A DNA stretch of 41,791 nt, taken from positions 56,743-98,533 of the forward strand of contig JAGWBB010000006.1 of NCBI GenBank assembly GCA_021296095.1. The letters are read 5' to 3'. The stretch comes from Desulfurellaceae bacterium. Lineage in GTDB: Bacteria > Desulfobacterota > Binatia > Bin18. Below the pieces are notes generated by a model. The model worked only from the letters and a program-made list of their open reading frames with translations, ran no database searches and was not told the DNA's origin. This document shows, in pieces, positions 1 to 7,400 of this stretch (position 1 is the stretch's first letter; every line of letters begins with the position of its first letter). A program made the translations under genes and the position numbers.

Positions 1-1
1 C

Positions 2-685
2 TACATGTACCTGCCGGAGCTGCGTCGTGTGCGGCGCATCAGTGTGGCCAACCGCAGCGACGCCTTCTGGGGCACCGACGTAGACCTCGACTCGCTGTGG
101 GGCTTCAACTCCAAGCATTCCTACTGGACCTTCCGGATCCTGTCTGAAAAAGACATCCTGGCTCCGGTTCACATCGGCCTGTACGGCACCCGTAAGGTCT
201 GGTGCGCCGAGCCCGACGGCACGAGCGGCACGACGGCCTTTATCCCCTGCAATATTCCGTGGGAACGGCGGCCGGTGTACGTAGTCGAAGGGATTCCGAC
301 AGCCTACAGCCAGTACGCCTACTCCAAGCGCCTCATGTACATCGACAAAGACTTCTGGGGCATGAGCTTCGCCGAGATGTACGACCAGGGTGGTGAGCTG
401 TGGAAGTTCTGGTTCAACCTGTTCAACTACGTCGGCACACCGTACGAGGGCTATCCGGTCAACAAGCTGGACGGCGCCACGTACAACTACGAGGACGTGT
501 GGGCCTTCACCCCGCACGGTCAGGGTTCTGACCTCCAGCTGGCCCACTCGACCAAGTGGGACGCGCCGTCCGGCTACGCCAGATCGGCGAGTGAGTGGAC
601 CCAGGAGTGGTACTTCAACGAGCAAACCCCGATTAACACCCCGGAAGCGTTCTCGGTGAACTTCCTGATCCGCAGCGCTCGTTAA
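2..685 (+). CDS. DUF1329 family protein, C-terminal part
   Basis: The reading frame is open to the left edge, so this is the C-terminal ~227 residues of a longer gene; the in-frame ATG at 5 is probably internal. The stretch beginning YLPELRRVRR, followed by a Trp/Tyr-rich region and a late FNEQTP segment, fits the DUF1329 family. Members are outer-membrane lipoprotein-sorting-like proteins, usually exported and 400-450 residues long, and often lie near RND exporters or hydrophobic-substrate catabolism genes. No signal peptide can be checked because the N terminus is outside the window. It ends in TAA with a hairpin just downstream, so it is probably the last gene of its transcript. The family call rests on motif resemblance and the molecular role is not known. 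Confidence 0.65.
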   Translation, partial: YMYLPELRRVRRISVANRSDAFWGTDVDLDSLWGFNSKHSYWTFRILSEKDILAPVHIGLYGTRKVWCAEPDGTSGTTAFIPCNIPWERRPVYVVEGIPTAYSQYAYSKRLMYIDKDFWGMSFAEMYDQGGELWKFWFNLFNYVGTPYEGYPVNKLDGATYNYEDVWAFTPHGQGSDLQLAHSTKWDAPSGYARSASEWTQEWYFNEQTPINTPEAFSVNFLIRSAR

Positions 686-693
686 CGCGCTGC

Positions 694-743
694 GCAAGGG
701 AGCGGTGTAGCAAGCCACTTTGGGCTGTCACCCGCTCCCTTGC
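694..743 (+). terminator. Long hairpin after the DUF1329 gene, candidate terminator
   Basis: A perfect 12-bp inverted repeat (GCAAGGGAGCGG at 694-705, its complement at 732-743) lies 8 bp after the stop codon. The 26-nt loop contains a smaller AGCC/GGCT pairing. No T-run follows, so it is not a textbook intrinsic terminator; transcript-end stabilisation is equally possible. Confidence 0.45.
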
Positions 744-939
744 AGGCTCCTAGGCTCACCGTGGTCGTGCCTGTAACCGCGGTGCGGACCGACTTTGTTT
801 CGCCTTGAACAGCGAGTACCGGAGTGCGGTCCGCGCCGTTCCTCCAAGAAAATTCAGACTGAGAGTCGTACCGTATTACAGCTTGACAGTTGCGCTCTCG
901 GAGTGCCAGACTTGGGCGGTCGTGCAGGAGGGATCAGCC

Positions 940-2016
940 ATGGGCGCATATCAGGTCATCGACATTGACGGACACGTCTTTGAACAAGAGGAGATGTGGA
1001 AAGACTACCTCGAATCCGCCTACCAAGACCGCCGTCCTCGCATCGTGCCCGATAGTCGCGGCACCGAGCGTTATCTGATTGAGGGCAAGCTGTGGCCGAC
1101 GCCAGAGGGCCGGGGCGCCTGGAACCCCGAAGGGATTGTCCGCGCGGCGTGTCGCCGGGAGGGGGGCTATGATCCGCACGCCCGCCTCAGAGACATGGAT
1201 ACCGACGGCATTGATATCGCGGTGCTGTACGGTACGACCGCGCTGGGTCTGTGTTGGCTGGAGGATCGGGACTATGGCGTAGCCTTGTGCCGGGCGTATA
1301 ACAACTGGCTGTCAGACTATTGCAAAGCCGATCCCAAACGCCTCAAAGGCGTCGTCTCTTTACCCCTCCAAGACATGACCGCAGCGCTCAAGGAAGCCGA
1401 ACGGGCGGTCAAAGAGTTAGGGATGGTCACCCTCCAGATCCAAACCAACGCGGTCGGCAAAAATCCCGATCATCCCAGCTATTATCCGCTGTACGAATTG
1501 GCCCAAGACCTGAATGTGTCCGTTGGCTTTCACTTTGGCGGCGGCGGGGCGGGCGTTGACCGTTTCGTCAACAACTATGTGCTGGCCCACGCCTGTGGCT
1601 TCGCTTTCGATACCATGTTGGCGATGTCGACCGTGCTGTGCGGTGGTATTTTAGAGAAATTTCCCAAGCTTCGGGTCGCCTTCCTCGAAGCCGCCTGCGG
1701 CTGGGCTCCGTACTGGCTGGCCCGGCTTGACGAGCATTATGAAAAGCGGACCGACGAGATGCCTCATATCACTAAAAAACCCAGTGAGTATCTCGCAGAC
1801 GGCAACTGCTTCATCTCGTGTGATCCAGACGAAGAAGAGATCGCCCATGTAGTTGAGGTACTGGGCGACGACAAGATTGTCTTTGCCTCCGACTATCCGC
1901 ACTGGGACGCCATGTTCCCCGGTGCGGTTGCCGCCATCAGCGAACGTGACGACATGCCGGATCAGGCCAAGCGGCGGGTACTGGGTGAGAATGCCCTGCG
2001 GTATTTGGGACACTAG
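940..2016 (+). CDS. Amidohydrolase family 2 protein (metal-dependent hydrolase/decarboxylase)
   Basis: A 358-residue TIM-barrel amidohydrolase of the Amidohydro_2 group, which includes ACMSD and hydroxybenzoate decarboxylases. Visible metal-site elements are D10-G-H12 near the N terminus, H198 in GFHFGG, E250 in FLEAACGW, and D318 in FASDYPHWD. Members of the group catalyse non-oxidative decarboxylation or hydrolysis of carboxylated aromatic or cyclic substrates; the substrate here cannot be read from sequence. The ATG at 940 is chosen because AGGAGGG lies ~8 bp upstream and conservation begins there; an open frame continues upstream to a TTG at 805 but looks non-coding. A BKACE and a methyltransferase gene follow on the same strand, suggesting a small catabolic operon. 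Confidence 0.85.
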   Translation: MGAYQVIDIDGHVFEQEEMWKDYLESAYQDRRPRIVPDSRGTERYLIEGKLWPTPEGRGAWNPEGIVRAACRREGGYDPHARLRDMDTDGIDIAVLYGTTALGLCWLEDRDYGVALCRAYNNWLSDYCKADPKRLKGVVSLPLQDMTAALKEAERAVKELGMVTLQIQTNAVGKNPDHPSYYPLYELAQDLNVSVGFHFGGGGAGVDRFVNNYVLAHACGFAFDTMLAMSTVLCGGILEKFPKLRVAFLEAACGWAPYWLARLDEHYEKRTDEMPHITKKPSEYLADGNCFISCDPDEEEIAHVVEVLGDDKIVFASDYPHWDAMFPGAVAAISERDDMPDQAKRRVLGENALRYLGH

Positions 2017-2116
2017 CGCTCGGGCAGATACGCAAGATGAGGATGGGAACAGGGAGGAACGCGTGGACTTGCTGAAGAAACCGCGCTGAGCGTTTCAGCT
2101 CTTTCGAGGATGAACC

Positions 2117-2986
2117 ATGGATAAAATTGTAATTAAAGCCTGTCTGAACGGGATGCGCGGGCGGGAACGCAGCCCGCAGGTACCCTGGACGCCGGCGGAG
2201 GTGGCGGCCGAGGCGCGCCGCTGTGCGGAGGCCGGCGCCGCTGTCGTTCACATCCACGCCCGCACCCCCGAAGGCGGCATCAGCTACGATCCAGACTGGT
2301 ATGCCGAAGCCGACCGGATGATTCGGGACCAGACCGATCTGATTATCAACCACACCACCGCCCGGATGCCGGACGCCACGCTCGAGCAGGTCCTGCGCTA
2401 TTTGCGGGAAACGCCCGAGCCGGTCGATATGATCTCGCTCAACTCGGGCAATATTGTCTTCAATACTCCACTGTCCGAGGGTGGCCGGCGCACAATCGCC
2501 ATTCCCAACTCTTACGACGATATCAGACAGACCATACAGGTGTGCCGCGAGCGCGGGATTGTGCCCGAGCCGGCCGTACTCGATACCGGCTTCCTGTCGA
2601 ATGTCGCCATGTTTGTGGAAGACGGCTTGCTGCCGCCACCGCGCTACCTCCTGGTTGAATTCTCAGGTCGCTTTGGTCAGGGCTTTCAGATCATGCCGGG
2701 TACGCCACGCAGCTACGCCTATATGACGGACTGCGTCAGAGAGGTCTTTCCGAACGCCACCTGGATCGCCCACGGCATTGAAGACAGTGTTTTCACCATC
2801 GCCAGCCTGGCCATCTCGACCGGAGCCCATCTGCGGATCGGCTTTGAAGACCGCGACACGCTGGTCGACGGCTCTCCGGCCCAGAGCAACGCCGACTATG
2901 TCAACTGGGCGGTCGAGGTCGCCCGCGCTCACGGCAGACAGCCCGCAAGCCCGCAAGAGGCGAGACACATCCTGATAGGCGAGTAA
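2117..2986 (+). CDS. Beta-keto acid cleavage enzyme (BKACE, DUF849)
   Basis: A 289-residue TIM-barrel enzyme of the BKACE family, typified by 3-keto-5-aminohexanoate cleavage enzyme Kce. These Zn enzymes condense a beta-keto acid with acetyl-CoA to give acetoacetate plus a new CoA thioester. The zinc pair H45-x-H47 is in VVHIHART. The C-terminal R240-x3-E244-D245 in LRIGFEDRD matches the Arg226/Glu230/Asp231 arrangement of Kce. The length is normal. The substrate is unknown, since family specificity depends on a few pocket residues. The stop codon directly abuts the ATG of the next gene (TAA-ATG), so the methyltransferase is almost certainly translationally coupled. Confidence 0.88.
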   Translation: MDKIVIKACLNGMRGRERSPQVPWTPAEVAAEARRCAEAGAAVVHIHARTPEGGISYDPDWYAEADRMIRDQTDLIINHTTARMPDATLEQVLRYLRETPEPVDMISLNSGNIVFNTPLSEGGRRTIAIPNSYDDIRQTIQVCRERGIVPEPAVLDTGFLSNVAMFVEDGLLPPPRYLLVEFSGRFGQGFQIMPGTPRSYAYMTDCVREVFPNATWIAHGIEDSVFTIASLAISTGAHLRIGFEDRDTLVDGSPAQSNADYVNWAVEVARAHGRQPASPQEARHILIGE

Positions 2987-3781
2987 ATGGCCCTTCCGTA
3001 TTACAAGCAGCACTGGATCGACATCGAACACAGCCGTTTTTCCATCTACGACAGCCTGCTCGGCTACCACCCGCGGATGGCGCCCCTGCTGGCGCCGCTC
3101 GATGTGCAGCCCGGACAGTCGGTGCTCGACGTTGGTTCTGGTCCCGGCTCCATCACGCTGGAGTTCGGCCGTCGGGTCGGCAGCGACGGCCAGGCCGTCG
3201 GCGTTGATATCAATGCAACATTCGTCGAGCGCGCACAGGCGCAGGCCCAGCACCAGGGTCTGCCTCAGGTCCGCTATGAACGCGCCGACTTCCCTCCCCT
3301 GCCCTTCGCCGACCAGGCTTTTGATCGGGTGTTTTGCAAGAACGTGCTGGAATACGTGGACTCGGCCGCAGCAACGGTGCAAGAAATTGCCCGGGTGGCA
3401 AAACCCGGCGGCACAATCGTGCTGATCGACAGCGACTGGGACATGCTGGCCCTGGATGCCAGTGACGAAGCCTTGCACGACCGTGTTCTCCAGGCCGTGA
3501 CATCGACCGCCACCAAAGAGCCCCGTATCGGTCGCAAACTGCCCCGCTTGTGCCAGGCGGCCGGGCTGACCGACATCACGACCAGGATCTTTGCCAGCCC
3601 CGACCGGGTCGGCCACGCGCTGCCCATGCTGGAAAAGAGCCTGTACCACTACGCCACTGTCTCTGGGACGGTGAGTCAGGCCGAGGCCGACGCCTGGCTG
3701 GCCGACATCAAAGCCCGGCTAGACAGCGGCGAGTACTTTTTCTGTTTGCCGCAGTTCCTGGTTGCCGCCACAAAATCCTGA
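2987..3781 (+). CDS. Class I SAM-dependent methyltransferase
   Basis: A 264-residue Rossmann-fold methyltransferase of the UbiE/Methyltransf_11 type. SAM motif I is VLDVGSGPGS at residues ~46-55 and the acidic strand-2 end is VGVDIN. Later come RADFPPLPF, then FDRVFCKNVLEYV (motif IV region) and VAKPGGTIVLID (post-motif). The ATG follows the stop of the BKACE gene with no gap. The methyl acceptor cannot be deduced; small-molecule O- or C-methylation within the upstream catabolic operon is a reasonable inference. There are no membrane segments. Confidence 0.85.
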   Translation: MALPYYKQHWIDIEHSRFSIYDSLLGYHPRMAPLLAPLDVQPGQSVLDVGSGPGSITLEFGRRVGSDGQAVGVDINATFVERAQAQAQHQGLPQVRYERADFPPLPFADQAFDRVFCKNVLEYVDSAAATVQEIARVAKPGGTIVLIDSDWDMLALDASDEALHDRVLQAVTSTATKEPRIGRKLPRLCQAAGLTDITTRIFASPDRVGHALPMLEKSLYHYATVSGTVSQAEADAWLADIKARLDSGEYFFCLPQFLVAATKS

Positions 3782-3803
3782 TCACCGGCCACACGAAAGA
3801 ATC

Positions 3804-4199
3804 ATGGCTCACCGCTTGCTGAATCCTCCCGACCTGGCCAGACCGCCCGGCTTCAGCCACGGTGCAGCCGGTAGCGGCCAGACGCTGTATGTCTCGGGCC
3901 AGGTCGGTAATGACGCGCAGGGCAGGCTGGTCAGCGACGATCTTGTCGAGCAGTTTGATCGGGCCTTGGGCAATGTCCTCACGGTTGTCCGCGCCGCAGG
4001 TGGGGCGGTCGAGGACATTGTGAAAATCAACCTGCTCGTCGTCGATCCGCGCGAATACACGGCCAGAGGCAGCGCCATAGGCACGGCCTACCGCAAACAC
4101 ATGGGCCGCCACTTCCCGGCCATGACCCTAGCCGGGGTGAGCGGTCTGTTTGACGAGCGGGCCAAGGTCGAAATTGAAGCGGTGGCCATGCTGCCCTGA
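3804..4199 (+). CDS. RidA/YjgF family protein lacking the canonical active-site Arg
   Basis: A 131-residue YjgF/YER057c/UK114-fold protein. TLYVSGQVGND, the central VRAAGG.VEDIVKINLLV region and the terminal KVEIEAVAML are typical. In RidA proper the imine-deaminase Arg lies in the PAR(S/T) segment before the last strand; here that segment reads HFPAMTLAGV, so the Arg position is Met. This points to one of the Rid subfamilies without 2-aminoacrylate deaminase activity. The ATG at 3804 is preferred because homology starts there. It lies 22 bp after the methyltransferase stop, so it probably belongs to the same transcript and may act on a reactive intermediate of that pathway. Confidence 0.82.
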   Translation: MAHRLLNPPDLARPPGFSHGAAGSGQTLYVSGQVGNDAQGRLVSDDLVEQFDRALGNVLTVVRAAGGAVEDIVKINLLVVDPREYTARGSAIGTAYRKHMGRHFPAMTLAGVSGLFDERAKVEIEAVAMLP

Positions 4200-4212
4200 G
4201 ACGGCTTGGCTT

Positions 4213-5727
4213 CTAGCGTGTCTGCCACGCCGCCTGCCGCTCAAACGCGTGTCCCATCCGCAACAGCGTGCCGTCTTCAAAATGCCGGCCGGTCAGCATC
4301 AGGCCGACGGGCAGCCCATCGGACTTGCCGCACGGCACGGTCAGCGATGGATGGCCGGTCATATCGAACGGGGCCGTGTTGGCCAGCATGGTCCAGCCGA
4401 AATTCAGGTTCTGCTGTACGGACTGCCCGGCCTCATGCCGCTGGGCAACCATCGGGGTGGTGGGCATGACCAGCACATCACACTGCTCCAACACCGTGTC
4501 ATAGGCCGCCTGGAGCGCCCGGCGTTGATTCTGGGCCTTGGCGTACAAACGTCCGTGATAGGCTTGGTTCAGGTACGAGCCCATCAGCACCACCAGCTTC
4601 ACCTGGGCGGGCAGATCCTGGGCTTGCGCCTGGAGGGACTTGCCGAGCGTATTGGCGAAGCTCTCGTTGTAGAGCCCCTTCGAGTGATGGCCGACCCCAT
4701 TGCCATACACCAGGGCGGCCATGCCTTCGGCAATCAGCGCCCAGGTAATGCCGCCGGCTTCGATATGCGCCGGAATGGACACCTCGTGCACCTCGGCTCC
4801 CAACTCGCCCAACGCGCTGACCGCCTCGTGGACCTTGGCATCCACCCCGGGCTGTGACACCGGCGTACCAAATCCCTCACGCACCACGCCCACTCGCAAC
4901 CCGCTGATATCTTTCTCCAGCTCCTGGGTGTAGGGCTGGACCGGCACCTCGTACTGGCGGGGGTCGAGCGGGTCTTTGCCCGCAATGACCTCCAGCAGCA
5001 GGGCCGCATCGGTCACCGTGCTGGTCATTGGGCCGGTGTGATCGAAGGTGGGGTCAATGCCGACAATACCGGTATAAGGGACGAGGCTGTGGGTGGGCTT
5101 ATGGCCGACCACCCCGCACCACGAGGCCGGGATGCGTATGGAACCGCCCTGGTCACCACCAATCGTCATGTCGATATCGTCGTACGACAGGGCGGCCCCG
5201 GAGCCCCCCGAAGAACCGCCGGCGCTGTGCTCGGGATTATGCTGATTCCGGGTCGGCCCGTAGGCGCTGGTATGCCCGCCGCCGGAAAAGGCGAAGTTAT
5301 CCATATTCAGGACCGCCGTCACCTCTCCCCCGGCGTCGAGAATCCGGGTGATAATCGTCGCGTCTATATCCGGCACATAGCCGTCCAGGACCAGCGAGGC
5401 GCAGGTCATGGGCAGGCCGGCGATACACACATTGTCCTTGATACCCAGCCGTTTGCCGGCCAACTTGCCCGACGCCGCCCCCTTGACCGAGCAGCGCCGC
5501 ACGATCGCGTTAAGCGGGTCATCCTCAGGACGGGGGCGCACCCCGGGGTCGCGGTCTCGATAGGTGACCGGGGGCAGATTGGTCGGTTTCTGGTCCAGCT
5601 CGTCCAGGGATGCAAACATGCCCGGCAGCATTGACTGGAAAGCCTCGAGTTCTTCCTCACTCAGCTCGAAATGATGCGCCTCGGCCAAGCGTCGCAGTTC
5701 ATCACCGGTTGGCTTACGGAGTGCCAT
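4213..5727 (-). CDS. Amidase signature family enzyme (enantioselective amidase type)
   Basis: A 504-residue amidase-signature hydrolase (RCONH2 to RCOOH plus NH3). The Ser-cisSer-Lys triad is visible: K97 in GIKDN, S172 in AGGSSGGSG and nucleophile S196 in GDQGGSIRIP. The long N-terminal extension before the core, the GVVGHKPTH and LVPYTGI segments, and VVREGFG resemble the Rhodococcus enantiomer-selective amidases associated with nitrile hydratase. No nitrile hydratase gene is visible in this window. The start is supported by AAGGAGG ~6 bp upstream. It faces the RidA-like gene convergently with 13 bp between stops. Role as a catabolic amide hydrolase is inferred; tRNA amidotransferase GatA is less likely because no gatB or gatC is near. 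Confidence 0.88.
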   Translation of the reverse strand: MALRKPTGDELRRLAEAHHFELSEEELEAFQSMLPGMFASLDELDQKPTNLPPVTYRDRDPGVRPRPEDDPLNAIVRRCSVKGAASGKLAGKRLGIKDNVCIAGLPMTCASLVLDGYVPDIDATIITRILDAGGEVTAVLNMDNFAFSGGGHTSAYGPTRNQHNPEHSAGGSSGGSGAALSYDDIDMTIGGDQGGSIRIPASWCGVVGHKPTHSLVPYTGIVGIDPTFDHTGPMTSTVTDAALLLEVIAGKDPLDPRQYEVPVQPYTQELEKDISGLRVGVVREGFGTPVSQPGVDAKVHEAVSALGELGAEVHEVSIPAHIEAGGITWALIAEGMAALVYGNGVGHHSKGLYNESFANTLGKSLQAQAQDLPAQVKLVVLMGSYLNQAYHGRLYAKAQNQRRALQAAYDTVLEQCDVLVMPTTPMVAQRHEAGQSVQQNLNFGWTMLANTAPFDMTGHPSLTVPCGKSDGLPVGLMLTGRHFEDGTLLRMGHAFERQAAWQTR

Positions 5728-5768
5728 GCCCGTCCTCCTTATGTGATCTTAGGAAATCCGTTCGTCAA

Positions 5769-5820
5769 CAAGGTGAACGATGATCTCTTCTTGCTCGGGC
5801 GGTCATCATCGTTCACCTTG
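5769..5820. repeat. Hairpin repeat, copy 1 (TGATCTCTT...GGTCATCA family)
   Basis: Perfect 16-bp inverted arms at 5769-5784 and 5805-5820 enclose a 20-nt loop. The core GATGATCTCTT and GGTCATCATC reappears at 21464-21512, 26923-26971 (minus orientation) and 30627-30658. It sits between the amidase start and the VOC remnant and overlaps the last codons of that remnant. Confidence 0.75.
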
Positions 5821-6033
5821 ACTGCAAAATAATGCCATCCGGGTCCTGGAACAGACACGTCAACACCTTGCCGCCCGGCGTTTGCCTTTTTGCACATCGT
5901 GGAACAGCGTCGGCAGACCGCCGACATTCTCCTCGGCCTCGCGGGTCACGGTCAGGCCCAGCACATCGCGATAAAACGGCAGGGATCGATCCATATCGCT
6001 GACGCCAATTGCCACGTGGGAAACTCCTTGCAT
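5813..6033 (-). pseudogene. Glyoxalase/VOC-type gene remnant, internally deleted and frameshifted
   Basis: From an ATG at 6033 with AAGGAGG ~7 bp upstream, the frame reads a normal VOC N terminus (MQGVSHVAIGVSDMDRSLPF... through FYRDVLGL) and continues to GLPTLFHDVQKGK. It then runs out at TGA 5862-5860. The C-terminal VOC strand (GGKVLTCLFQDPDGIILQ) continues in another frame from ~5881 to the TGA at 5813-5815. One missing A in the AAA run at 5881-5883 would reconnect the frames. Even rejoined, the product is ~73 residues against the usual ~125, so ~50 middle residues are missing. I read it as a decayed dioxygenase or lyase-fold gene. Confidence 0.7.
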
Positions 6034-6186
6034 AGCCACGCCCTCCTTGTGGTGTTACATGGCATACCCGCGCCGCTATTGTCCAGCGAAAAGGGCCGGC
6101 CGGGCTCTCGTGCCGACACACTCCACATCCGCGGTATCAACTCCGCCTATTATTGAAGAGCGACTCGTCCTTACGGAAGCGTAGCC

Positions 6187-6394
6187 TTAACGGTACACCT
6201 CGCGGCGGTTGCCAATTCTCACCACCAGGACGCGCAAAACATCATCCTGGATGTCGCAAATCACACGGCAATCGCCGACCCGGTAACGCCACAGCCCGCC
6301 CGTCCATGTAATTGGCAATGCGTCGGGCCGTCTGCTTCCCGAGTTTGCGAAGCTGGGTCTTGGCCGTGTCCGTGTACTCAATCGTCCAGGCCAA
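6187..6394 (-). pseudogene. RelE/ParE-type toxin remnant with frame-shifting deletion
   Basis: A TTG start at 6394, overlapping the antitoxin stop in the usual toxin-antitoxin manner, opens [19 protein letters not shown] and continues through [11 protein letters not shown]. That frame then degenerates and stops. The C-terminal half of the toxin ([16 protein letters not shown], then [14 protein letters not shown]) follows in another frame to TAA at 6187-6189. Intact RelE proteins have about 20 residues between YMDxR and GLWRYRVGD, including the DPRxLGKxL segment; these are absent here. A single out-of-frame deletion of ~60 nt explains both observations. The toxin should be inactive, because the two halves cannot be made as one chain without frameshifting. 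Confidence 0.78.
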
Positions 6395-6605
6395 GGTCGG
6401 CCCTCACGTCCGCCGCAGCGTGCGTTTTTTCCTGGCCTTTGCGCAGACGCTCCAGCACGTCCGCAGCGAGGTAGTAGTCTTCCATATCCTCAAGGCCACG
6501 TTCGATGAGTTCACGCAGATAGAAAGCCTTGGTGCGCCCGGTCTGTGAGGCCAGAAAGTCAAGCCGTTGTTCGATCTCAGGAGCAAGACGGATCGAAGTC
6601 GCCAT
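6378..6605 (-). CDS. RelB-like ribbon-helix-helix antitoxin
   Basis: A 75-residue protein with an N-terminal ribbon-helix-helix ([19 protein letters not shown]), then [24 protein letters not shown] and an acidic, likely flexible C terminus that normally wraps the toxin. RHH antitoxins dimerise, neutralise RelE and repress their own promoter. AAGGAGG lies 7 bp before the ATG. Its stop overlaps the start of the broken relE gene, so the antitoxin remains as an orphan. A palindrome 21 bp upstream of the start is a candidate operator. No intact toxin partner is visible in the window. Confidence 0.85.
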   Translation of the reverse strand: MATSIRLAPEIEQRLDFLASQTGRTKAFYLRELIERGLEDMEDYYLAADVLERLRKGQEKTHAAADVRADLGLDD

Positions 6606-6625
6606 GTCAGAGCCTCCTTGGCGAA

Positions 6626-6641
6626 TGAATATGTGTATTCA
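6626..6641. promoter_or_regulatory. Palindromic candidate operator upstream of the RHH antitoxin
   Basis: TGAATA-TGTG-TATTCA is a perfect 6-bp palindrome with a 4-bp centre, 20 bp ahead of the antitoxin ATG in the locally most AT-rich stretch. Its position between likely promoter and RBS fits autorepression by the RHH protein. The assignment is by position and symmetry only. Confidence 0.4.
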
Positions 6642-6795
6642 CCATATCACATGTTGGACGATGGTGCTGGAGATGGTCGAGCTGAAGAGTGACGGAAAAG
6701 CACCGCAAGGCGGCTAGACATCGGGAGCGGACGCTTTTGAGCGGCCGCAGCCGGACCGGATTTGGCCTGTTCGCTCATCCGGTTCGCCTCTCCGG

Positions 6796-7143
6796 TCAAG
6801 GGCGGGGGCGCGTCACCCGGGCAAAATAATACGCACCATTGCGCTCTAAATCGGCATCGTTGCCTTGCTCGCCGTCGAAATGCCACCCACGCGCCTCATA
6901 CCCGCCGATCTCTTGGTGGACTTTCTCGGCTGACGGGTAGGGACCGATGATCTTCACCTCGCTCGGCGCCTGCTCGGCCCGTATCTGTTTCCAGGTCGTT
7001 TGCAGCACGGCCATGTCATGTTCCAGCGCCCCCCAGGTGCGGTCCGCCGCCTGCTGACCCTCCGTAGCCCCGAAAAGCCGCAGATCCCGGTCCACCTTGC
7101 CCAGCGCCTGCCGCAGTTCCAACACCGCCTGTTCCTTCGTCAT
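6796..7143 (-). CDS. Hypothetical protein, 115 aa
   Basis: I do not recognise this protein. From the ATG at 7143 it reads MTKEQAVLELRQALGKVDRDL and continues as a soluble, charged, predominantly helical N-terminal half. The second half (KIIGPYPSAEKVHQEIGGYE, GWHFDGE..., AYYFARVTRP) looks like a small alpha/beta domain. There is no signal peptide or membrane segment. GAAGGAGCGGAAGGG precedes the start; an in-frame ATG at 7167 would add eight residues. A 7-bp perfect inverted repeat (GCAAGCG at 7168-7174, complement at 7178-7184) lies directly upstream and could be regulatory. It belongs to the low-density strip with broken genes, but its own frame is intact. Confidence 0.5.
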   Translation of the reverse strand: MTKEQAVLELRQALGKVDRDLRLFGATEGQQAADRTWGALEHDMAVLQTTWKQIRAEQAPSEVKIIGPYPSAEKVHQEIGGYEARGWHFDGEQGNDADLERNGAYYFARVTRPRP

Positions 7144-7400
7144 CCCTTCCGCTCCTTCCTCACGCATGCAAGCGTTTCGCTTGCTGCTGGCCCCCGCACC
7201 GAACATTCTTCGGCTAACTCGCCCTTTTGCCTCACATTCTTCAGCCGAGCATAGCATATTCAGGGCCGTAAGTCCCTGTTTTTCCTCCCCACCACCACCT
7301 GGCCGTACAGCCCCCTCCGCCCGATAACGCGCAAAGTGTCTACCTTGCAAGAACAAGGAAGAAGAGAGGGGGCCGGGCTCACCTGTTTATGAGAGAACGG

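Noticed and set aside
883-912. TTGACA at 883-888 as an amidohydrolase promoter
   Set aside because: There is no acceptable -10 at 16-18 bp spacing, so I did not list it.
805-939. TTG start extending the amidohydrolase by 45 residues
   Set aside because: The extension does not look like the family, while ATG 940 has a good RBS and starts at the conserved region.
2663-3649. Long open frame on the minus strand, antisense to the BKACE and methyltransferase genes
   Set aside because: It mirrors the codon bias of the plus-strand genes, has no family resemblance and has no RBS. GC-rich DNA gives many such open antisense frames.
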